Of a stretch of DNA of 64,000 nucleotides, positions 57,662-64,000 are shown piece after piece. The position numbers were made by a program, and so were the translations under genes. Source of the DNA: JBGSIC01 sp041751875 (GTDB lineage Bacteria; Bdellovibrionota; FAC87; UBA2466; JACKAF01); the NCBI GenBank assembly GCA_041751875.1, contig JBGSIC010000024.1, positions 1 to 64,000 of the forward strand. Reading direction: 5' to 3'. The notes beneath the pieces are model-generated. The model saw only the letters and a program-made list of their open reading frames with translations, was not told the DNA's origin and did no database searches. How positions within the stretch are numbered: the stretch's first letter is position 1; every line of letters starts with the position of its first letter.

Positions 57662-59896
57662 TTAGTTGAAGAAGCCTTTCCATTTATTCTGCCACGTTTC
57701 CTTAACGGTAGAGACGGACATATCACTCAAGACCGCGAGTCCCTGAGTGACCTTGAACTTGGCTTTGTCAGTGGTGTTGCCGATCTTATTAAACTTTACG
57801 GCACTACGGCTGCAGAGGGTCTCGATCTCCACGCGATTCTCCGGAGCGTACGCTAAGAGGACGCGGGGACAGGTCTCGCCGAACAAGACTTCATCAATCT
57901 CAATGCGCGATGGAATTTGGATTTCCACACCCGTTTCGGGATAGGGCGAGCGGAAAGCCATTTCTAGCGCCGCCACAACAAGGCCGCCTTCTGAAATATC
58001 GTGCGCAGCATAAGCCATATTCTTTTTGGCAAGTTGGCCCAGAAACTTAATCATCCGTTGGCTCGCCGGTAAATCCGTTGCAGCGGGTTGGCCGCAATCG
58101 CGCTTAAACCATTGATAGGCCAGTTGTGAACCACCCAAGGAAGCTTCCAAATTGCCGATGATGGCAAGTTCGAGTTCGGTTCCAAAAAAGTTTGAATACG
58201 GGAGCTTCTGTTCTCCTTCAATGAGTCCCACCATTCCGATCATGGGAGTAGGATAGATAGGTCGCGAATCGGTATCATTATAAAGACTCACATTTCCCGA
58301 TACGACAGGGACTTTAAGAGCCTCGCATGCTTCCGCGATGCCTTCCACACTCTCGGAGAAGCGCCACATGACTTCGGGATTCTCAGGATTTCCAAAGTTC
58401 AGGCAGTCAGTCACTCCGATGGGGGTCGCCCCGCGCACCGCAAGGTTCAACGCGGATTCGACAATCGCTCGGCGGCCCCCTTCTCGGGGATCCAGCTGAC
58501 AGATGCGCGGGTTGCAGTCCGTGCTGAAAGCCAAACGTAATGGCTTGGATTTAATTTCACGGAGTCGTAAAACCGCCGCGTCGTCAAACGTGCCCCCTTC
58601 GGTACGGTTTCCAACCATCGAATCATACTGTTGTGTCAAAGGGGTAGGATCAGCGAAATTGATGGTATCGAGCAGCCGGTCAATTTTCTGCTGCAAAGGG
58701 GCTACCATAAGTTGGTTGCGGTCCATGAACCACAGCTGCTTAAGATCAGATGGCGCAGAAAGAGGACGTTCAGCCATCGGAGGATTGGCAACGAGATCGA
58801 CGGGCATGTCGACAACAGTTTCTCCTTTGTAGGTCATGGTCACTTTTTTTCCTTCCGTGATCACCCCAATAATTTCTGCGTCCAAGTCCCACTTATCAAA
58901 TACTGCTTTAAGCCCATCGAATTTGTCTTCTTGAGTCACGATAAGCATGCGTTCTTGGGATTCGGACAAAAGAAGTTCGTAGGCGCTCATCCCGTGTTCT
59001 CGACTGGGAATTTTGTCGAGGTTAAGGTGCAAACCCGTTTTTGCTCTGTCTGCCATCTCAAAACTGGACGAAGTCAGGCCAGCGGCGCCCATGTCTTGAA
59101 TGCTCTGAATAAGCCCTTTTTGCATTGCTTCAAGGGTGGCTTCAAGAAGAAGTTTTTCGGTGAAAGGATCTCCCACCTGAACGGTAGGCCGTTCGGGCTC
59201 CTTCTCAGAAGAAAATTCCTTGGAAGCCATCGTGGCGCCGTGTACGCCGTCTCGTCCCGTTTTTGCGCCGGCATAAACCAAGATGTTTCCCACGCCGGAA
59301 GCAGAAGCTCGGAAAATATTCTCGTGTCGTACGAGACCCGCCGTAAACGCGTTGACCAGGTTGTTCCCGTTGTAGCAGGGATGGAAAAATGTTTGTCCAG
59401 CCACGGTGGGAACACCGACGCAGTTACCGTAATCGCCGATGCCCTTAACGACTCCCCGAACCAAGCCATGGGTTACGGGATTGGTTTCTGAGCCAAAACA
59501 AAGCCCATTCATCGAAGCGATAGGGCGGGCGCCCATCGTAAAAACGTCGCGCAAAATACCGCCGACACCCGTCGCAGCACCCTGATAGGGCTCAATAAAA
59601 GACGGATGGTTATGGCTTTCCATCTTGAAAATAACGGCCCAGCCTTCGCCAATATCAATGGCTCCTGCGTTTTCTCCTGGGCCCTGCAACACACGCGGCC
59701 CTTGAGTAGGGAGTTTTCTCAAATGTGGCTTGGAAGATTTATAGCTGCAGTGCTCACTGTACATGGCGGAACAAATTCCCAGCTCCGCGTAGTTGGGCTT
59801 CCGTTCGAGTTTGCGGCAAATAAAATCGTATTCTTGCGCCGTCAGGCCTAGCTGCTTTGCTAGGGCCACGTCTGTAATTTGTGTGTCAGCAATCAT
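57662..59896 (-). CDS. purL: Phosphoribosylformylglycinamidine synthase PurL (small)
   Basis: ATG 59896 overlaps the purQ TGA (ATGA), so I prefer it to the in-frame start at 59929. The product of 744 residues is the small PurL that needs PurS and PurQ. Seen are CSAMYSEHCSYKSSK, GENAGAIDIGEGWAVIFKMESHNHPSFIEPYQGAATGVGG (ATP and FGAR site), and a duplicated synthetase half at MAERPLSAPSDL onward. It converts FGAR to FGAM. Long ORFs on the other strand here are shadows. Confidence 0.96.
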   Translation of the reverse strand: MIADTQITDVALAKQLGLTAQEYDFICRKLERKPNYAELGICSAMYSEHCSYKSSKPHLRKLPTQGPRVLQGPGENAGAIDIGEGWAVIFKMESHNHPSFIEPYQGAATGVGGILRDVFTMGARPIASMNGLCFGSETNPVTHGLVRGVVKGIGDYGNCVGVPTVAGQTFFHPCYNGNNLVNAFTAGLVRHENIFRASASGVGNILVYAGAKTGRDGVHGATMASKEFSSEKEPERPTVQVGDPFTEKLLLEATLEAMQKGLIQSIQDMGAAGLTSSSFEMADRAKTGLHLNLDKIPSREHGMSAYELLLSESQERMLIVTQEDKFDGLKAVFDKWDLDAEIIGVITEGKKVTMTYKGETVVDMPVDLVANPPMAERPLSAPSDLKQLWFMDRNQLMVAPLQQKIDRLLDTINFADPTPLTQQYDSMVGNRTEGGTFDDAAVLRLREIKSKPLRLAFSTDCNPRICQLDPREGGRRAIVESALNLAVRGATPIGVTDCLNFGNPENPEVMWRFSESVEGIAEACEALKVPVVSGNVSLYNDTDSRPIYPTPMIGMVGLIEGEQKLPYSNFFGTELELAIIGNLEASLGGSQLAYQWFKRDCGQPAATDLPASQRMIKFLGQLAKKNMAYAAHDISEGGLVVAALEMAFRSPYPETGVEIQIPSRIEIDEVLFGETCPRVLLAYAPENRVEIETLCSRSAVKFNKIGNTTDKAKFKVTQGLAVLSDMSVSTVKETWQNKWKGFFN

Positions 59897-60558
59897 GCTT
59901 TCTCTAGAACAGATTGAATTGATCGCCACACGCCCATTCCGTTGCGCGATCTTAGATCGCTCGCACGTTCTGGATGAGGCATCAGACCAAAAACATTCTT
60001 CTTCTCATTACACACACCAGCAACATCAAAAGCACTACCGTTCGGGTTGTTCTGGTATGTAAGCAAAATCTGATGGCGTCCACGCATCTGGGCAAAGTCA
60101 CTCTCTTCGATGATGTAGCGACCATCACCGTGTGCGATGGGTAAGGAGAGGGTATCGCCAGCTTTAAGGAAATTTGTCCAGGGAGAATCGTTGGTTTCGA
60201 CCTTAAGGTCGACGTCTTTGCAAACAAAACGCAGGCTATCGTTCTTAGCTAAAGCACCGGGAAGCAGCCCGGCTTCACACAACACCTGAAAGCCGTTGCA
60301 GATCCCAAGCACATAGCCCCCTGCATCGGCGAAAGCCTTTACGTTCTCCATAATCGGAGAAAGTGCCGCCATTGCTCCACAGCGCAAGTAATCGCCGTAA
60401 GAGAATCCACCAGGCAAAACCAGGAGTTTGTATTCACTTAGCGAAGGGGTGTCTTTGTGCCAAAGGCGGTCTGTTTGCCAGCCGCAAGTTTCTTGAAGCG
60501 TGTAAACCGCGTCGTCGTCACAGTTAGAACCCGGGTATGTGATTACCCCGACTTTCAT
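59893..60558 (-). CDS. purQ: Phosphoribosylformylglycinamidine synthase PurQ
   Basis: A class I glutaminase: nucleophile Cys in GYVLGICNGFQVL at about 85, and His/Glu in GLMPHPERA near the C-terminus. VGVITYPGSNCDDDAVY is the usual start. It supplies ammonia to PurL. It overlaps purS by four bases and purL by four. Confidence 0.95.
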   Translation of the reverse strand: MKVGVITYPGSNCDDDAVYTLQETCGWQTDRLWHKDTPSLSEYKLLVLPGGFSYGDYLRCGAMAALSPIMENVKAFADAGGYVLGICNGFQVLCEAGLLPGALAKNDSLRFVCKDVDLKVETNDSPWTNFLKAGDTLSLPIAHGDGRYIIEESDFAQMRGRHQILLTYQNNPNGSAFDVAGVCNEKKNVFGLMPHPERASDLRSRNGMGVWRSIQSVLEKA

Positions 60559-60809
60559 GTGGTTGCGGTTTCTCCCAAAATGATTTTGTAGGACTCAATG
60601 ACCGGGTTGGCCAAGAGTTTCTTGCACATGTTCTCAAGCTCTTGCTGAGCAGCGCGCGGGGAAGAGCTTTCCAGCTCAACGTCGATTACCTTGCCCATCC
60701 GCACTTCTTTAACTGTATGGAATCCCAATCGCTTAAGCGACTGGCAAATGGTGCTGCCTTGAGGATCAAAGACAGAGTCCTTGTAGAAAATTTCTACTTT
60801 GGCTCTCAC
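60555..60809 (-). CDS. purS: Phosphoribosylformylglycinamidine synthase PurS
   Basis: An 84-residue protein with AKVEIFYKDSVFDPQGSTICQSLKRLGF and VKEVRMGKVIDVEL, the conserved PurS strands and helices. PurS dimers join PurL to PurQ and bind no cofactor. Its start overlaps purC by four bases and its end overlaps purQ by four. Confidence 0.93.
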   Translation of the reverse strand: MRAKVEIFYKDSVFDPQGSTICQSLKRLGFHTVKEVRMGKVIDVELESSSPRAAQQELENMCKKLLANPVIESYKIILGETATT

Positions 60810-61537
60810 CGACCACCTTCAAAAAAGTGCTTCAACCGATTGTAAACTTCTTGATAGGCCTCTTCTACTTCGCCTAAGTCTTGGCGGAAGCGATCTTTGT
60901 CCAACGGTTTACCCGTTTCCTTATCCCACAAGCGGCATCCGTCGCCGGTAAATTCGTCACCGAGAAGGATGTTTCCTTGTGCGTCGGTTCCAAACTCGAG
61001 TTTGAAATCAACCAGCGACAAGCCTACTTCAGAAAAAACACCCGATAGGACTTCATTCACCTTAAGGGTTTTTTCAACGAGAAGACCCAGCTGTTCTTCA
61101 GTGGCCCAGCCAAAATACTTAATGTGCCGTTCGCTAATAAGAGGATCACCCAAAGCGTCGTCTTTGTAGAAAAACTCGACCAGAGGGGGATTGAATGCGG
61201 TTCCCTTTTCAATCCCGAGGCGTTTGCAAATGCTACCGGCAGCGAGGTTACGAACCACCATTTCGATCGGAATAATACGTAGCTTTTTGACTAGCATTTC
61301 ACGATCGGAAAGTTTTTCGATGAAATGGGTGGAAACGCCACTTTTTTCTAAGTGACGAAACACCCAAGTCGATACCGAGTTATTGATGGGACCCTTACCT
61401 ACGATTTGTCCCTTCTTTGCGCCGTTTCCAGCGGTGGCGTCGTCCTTGAAAAATTGAATAACGGTTTCGGGATCGGAAGTGGTGTAGAGAATTTTCGACT
61501 TGCCCTCAGCGAGAGATTCCAAGCGATTAAGCGTCAT
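60806..61537 (-). CDS. purC: SAICAR synthetase PurC
   Basis: LAEGKSKILYTTSDPETVIQFFKDDATAGNGAKKG is the N-terminal ATP-grasp-like segment; PIEMVVRNLAAGSICKRLGIEKG, VDFKLEFG and LGDEFTGDGCRLWDKETGK are the substrate and metal sites. At 243 residues it is the short form. It joins CAIR with aspartate. Its start overlaps purB by 11 bases. Confidence 0.95.
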   Translation of the reverse strand: MTLNRLESLAEGKSKILYTTSDPETVIQFFKDDATAGNGAKKGQIVGKGPINNSVSTWVFRHLEKSGVSTHFIEKLSDREMLVKKLRIIPIEMVVRNLAAGSICKRLGIEKGTAFNPPLVEFFYKDDALGDPLISERHIKYFGWATEEQLGLLVEKTLKVNEVLSGVFSEVGLSLVDFKLEFGTDAQGNILLGDEFTGDGCRLWDKETGKPLDKDRFRQDLGEVEEAYQEVYNRLKHFFEGGR

Positions 61538-62828
61538 TTTTCAGCACCTTACTGTATAAATAGTCGATATGACCGAAGTACGTTCGCGGTTCAAATAACA
61601 CATCTAGCGAGTCTGCGGGAAGTATTTTGGAGACGCGGGGGTCGGCCTTCAGCAGCTGTAAAAAGGGCACCTTTTGATCGAGCGCCGCGTGAGCATTTTT
61701 TTGAACGATTTCATAGGCTTGATCGCGACTCGCCCCAGCTTCAATGAGTGTCAAAAGCACCCGTTGGGAGTAGACAACGCCGTGCAGCGAATCCAGATTT
61801 TCACGCATTCTTTCAGGGAAGACTTCCAAGCCAGAAAGAAGGGAATGCAGACGAGCGAGCATGTAATCGGCCAAAATGTGGGCGTCGGGCATTTGCACAC
61901 GCTCCACGGATGAGTGGCTGATGTCTCGCTCATGCCAAAGCGCCACATTCTCCAGCGCGGGAATCACCATCGAGCGTAGCAGGCGAGAGAGACCCGTCAG
62001 ATTCTCCGCGCTAATAGGATTCCGTTTGTGCGGCATGGCCGAAGAACCCTTTTGACCCGCACCGAAGCCTTCACGTGCTTCACTGAGTTCTGTTCGTTGC
62101 AGATGCCGCAATTCCACACAAATCGTTTCGATGCACGAACCCAGTAAAGCGAGTGCACAAAAATAACTAGCGTACCGATCGCGAGCAATCACTTGAGTCG
62201 AAAGCGAATCCACTTTCAGTCCGAGTTTTTCACAAACATATTTTTCAACCTCGGGCGGGGTGTGCGCATAGTGCCCTACGGCCCCCGACATTTTGCCGAC
62301 GGCAATTTCTTCTGTGGCGGCAATCAAGCGAGCACGTGAGCGCTTGAGCAGGTCATGCCAGAGCAGCCATTTCATTCCCATCGTGATGGGTTCAGCGTGA
62401 ATGCCATGCGTTCGGCCGATCATGACCAAATCTTTGTCTCTGAGGGCTTTTTCTCGAGTCAGAGCTAAAAGCGCATCAAGTTCTTTAACCAACAGTTCCG
62501 AGGCTTTTTTGGTGCGATAGGAAAGTGCGGTATCGAGAATGTCACTGCTGGTAAGTCCGTAGTGAATGAACCGGCCGGCTTCACCCACGTGAGTTTGAAC
62601 GTTCGAAACAAAAGCGGCGACGTCATGGCGAGTTTTTTCTTCAAGCGCTTCAATTTCTTTGACGTCAAAATTCGCTTTTTGCTGAATCTCTTTGAGGGCG
62701 GTAGCAGGTACTTTGCCGAGTTTAGCCCATGCTTCACACGCGAGAACTTCTACATCCAACCAAGTGCGGTACTTCGCTTCCTCCGACCAGAGTTGAGTCA
62801 TTTTGGGTCGGCTGTACCTTGGAATCAT
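61527..62828 (-). CDS. purB: Adenylosuccinate lyase PurB
   Basis: Fumarase/aspartase superfamily: YTHGIHAEP-like GRTHGIHAEPITMGMKW with the catalytic His, and the signature GSSAMPHKRNPI (Ser loop) at about 265. YSRPKMTQLWSEEAKYRTWLDVEVL starts the first domain. It acts twice in purine synthesis (SAICAR and adenylosuccinate cleavage). Its ATG overlaps the stop of the exported protein gene by four bases. Confidence 0.96.
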   Translation of the reverse strand: MIPRYSRPKMTQLWSEEAKYRTWLDVEVLACEAWAKLGKVPATALKEIQQKANFDVKEIEALEEKTRHDVAAFVSNVQTHVGEAGRFIHYGLTSSDILDTALSYRTKKASELLVKELDALLALTREKALRDKDLVMIGRTHGIHAEPITMGMKWLLWHDLLKRSRARLIAATEEIAVGKMSGAVGHYAHTPPEVEKYVCEKLGLKVDSLSTQVIARDRYASYFCALALLGSCIETICVELRHLQRTELSEAREGFGAGQKGSSAMPHKRNPISAENLTGLSRLLRSMVIPALENVALWHERDISHSSVERVQMPDAHILADYMLARLHSLLSGLEVFPERMRENLDSLHGVVYSQRVLLTLIEAGASRDQAYEIVQKNAHAALDQKVPFLQLLKADPRVSKILPADSLDVLFEPRTYFGHIDYLYSKVLKNDA

Positions 62829-63988
62829 TGGGGTTGTGTTTCCTCTTCAATAAAATACTTATGGAGAATAGTAGACACCGTATCGAGATGCACACGACGG
62901 GCAACGGGTTTCAAACTATCCAAACCGATTCCGAACTCAGCCGCAGTGCTGTATCGAATCACTTTCTTTTCCGGATTCAGCTCCCACCAGCCAATAATGT
63001 TCTTTAAAACATTCGGATTCATTTTCTTTTTTTCGCCCGTTACAGAAACAGAGTACACATCGTCTGCGGGAAGACCGTTGGAACTGGTTTGCTGAAAGGT
63101 TAAATCAAAATAGGTTTTGCCGTTCACCGTATCGAGCTTAGGAGTATTCTCGATAAAGTAACCGTAGACGGGAAGGACGCCCAAAATGCGAGGCCCCGTT
63201 ACCGCCATGAAAGCTTTAAAGGGCGTATTCTCACCAGCGGTACCGAAATCCTCAATGTAGTTTGTGCCTTCAAAAGGGGAAAAGGTCAGGACGCTTTTAA
63301 AAATTTCAGTGTAGCTTTGCGGAGTCCGCAAAATCTCGGCTGTTTTAACAATACCTTCTTCCAGTTTTTCATCCGAAACTTGGCTTACGTCGCAAAAACC
63401 GTGTGATTCATACCAATACTTCGGAGGAATGCCGGGAATTTTGGTGAGCTTGACTCGGGGAACCGTACACTCCCCGCATACCTCATCGACGTTGCGATCA
63501 AAGCGCTGAGGTAAAGCACTGCGCGAAAGGTCCTGAAGGTGTTCAACCGCTTCTCGAAAACTTAACTGTTCGGAGCTTTTGGAGCTTGCCACTCTGAGTG
63601 CACGACCGTCCTTACCCAGATCCATGACTTCGTAAAATGCGTCTTGCGCCGAGATAGTGGCTTTTTCCTGCGCGAGAAGCTTCGCTTTTTCTAGAGAACC
63701 GGCGCTAAAAGCCTCCTTGGCTTCTTCAAGTGCCGCAGCCTCTTCAAAGTAGGCTTTTTTCAGCTGTGCGTACTTTTGGCGACAGGAGGTGTTGTCGCGA
63801 CGTTCTTTGAAGTAAGCCTCCACATTAGGACTAATGACGGTGATCTGCCCCAGCTCATCTTCCTTGGTAATTTCGTAGGGGGTGGACTTCCAATCCGCCA
63901 GCTTGGGGGGATTTTCTGCGCGAGCAGATGAAAAGGCCGCAGCCCAGCTATAGGTCAGAAAAGCCAAGTATTTAATTTTAGTAGACAT
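62825..63988 (-). CDS. Exported protein of unknown function at head of purine operon
   Basis: ATG 63988; signal peptide 1-24 (SSARAE). The mature protein (about 363 residues) has a helical segment at about 65-120, rich in Lys, Glu and Ala, two Cys in CGECTVPRV at about 170, and a beta-rich C-terminal half (FGTAGENTPFKAFMAVTGPRI, YFDLTFQQTSSNGLPADD). No family is recognised. It is the upstream gene of purB with a four-base overlap. Its promoter lies mostly outside the window, as only 12 bases remain. Confidence 0.65.
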   Translation of the reverse strand: MSTKIKYLAFLTYSWAAAFSSARAENPPKLADWKSTPYEITKEDELGQITVISPNVEAYFKERRDNTSCRQKYAQLKKAYFEEAAALEEAKEAFSAGSLEKAKLLAQEKATISAQDAFYEVMDLGKDGRALRVASSKSSEQLSFREAVEHLQDLSRSALPQRFDRNVDEVCGECTVPRVKLTKIPGIPPKYWYESHGFCDVSQVSDEKLEEGIVKTAEILRTPQSYTEIFKSVLTFSPFEGTNYIEDFGTAGENTPFKAFMAVTGPRILGVLPVYGYFIENTPKLDTVNGKTYFDLTFQQTSSNGLPADDVYSVSVTGEKKKMNPNVLKNIIGWWELNPEKKVIRYSTAAEFGIGLDSLKPVARRVHLDTVSTILHKYFIEEETQPQ

Positions 63989-64000
63989 TTTCGTTCACTC

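Noticed and set aside
58631..59491. Long plus-strand ORF opposite purL
   Set aside because: It lies fully inside the conserved purL frame, has unlikely codon and residue content, and no ribosome site.

Overview
The window is dense bacterial chromosome with about 55 protein genes, two tRNAs and very short or overlapping gene junctions. The gene content suggests a predatory or gliding Gram-negative of the Bdellovibrionota (old 'delta-proteobacterial') type. Evidence for this is an AgmX/PglI-type motility protein beside lipoproteins and an OMP_myx-like barrel, NtrYX, a homodimeric AceE-type E1, PurS/PurQ/small PurL, a short type proline-tRNA ligase and many exported proteins without close models. 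The taxon is an inference; there is no rRNA here.

Layout. 1-5719 (+): envelope gene set (AgmX/PglI C-terminus, Ig-like lipoprotein, beta-barrel, repeat protein, vWA lipoprotein). 5720-11730 (-): glycosyltransferase, TerC, and a DNA-processing pair (PD-(D/E)XK/XPD-like helicase plus exonuclease-GIY-YIG protein). 11929-18537: tRNA-Cys, then ftsE-ftsX-envC-like division genes running into an extracytoplasmic flavin/Fe-S electron-transfer set (ApbE, small membrane protein, FMN-binding protein, NapH-NapG-like fusion). 18553-24226 (-): an overlapping module of response regulator, HExxH protein, family-5 binding protein, two micro-ORFs and an MFS-histidine kinase fusion. I consider this the most novel part of the window. 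24334-31100 (-): porin-like protein, tatA-tatC, aceE, an Mrr-like membrane protein and upp. 31241-33669: DnaQ-like exonuclease, exported proteins, tRNA-Arg. 34054-37951 (+): envelope sugar/lipid genes. 37979-41607 (-): iscS-type desulfurase, mnmA, mtaB (tRNA thiolation). 41766-48585 (+): ntrY-ntrX-ispG-proS and an FkbM methyltransferase. 48582-53222: amine oxidase, two barrel proteins converging on a 165-bp hairpin, a phosphopantetheinyl transferase and a membrane protein. 53405-56307 (+): RNase E/G with a large disordered insert, and a radical SAM protein. 56309-63988 (-): exported protein-purB-purC-purS-purQ-purL-purF, the second half of purine synthesis in one overlapping operon.

How genes work together. 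FtsEX with a degenerate LytM factor should control septal peptidoglycan hydrolysis. ApbE would flavinylate the FMN-binding protein that exchanges electrons with the NapH/NapG-like protein. The cysteine desulfurase supplies sulfur to MnmA. NtrY and NtrX form a signalling pair. In the 21-24 kb module, translational coupling of a peptide-binding protein, a peptide-hydroxylase-like HExxH protein, two tiny peptides, a transporter-kinase and a regulator suggests peptide sensing or peptide signalling; this last point is a hypothesis.
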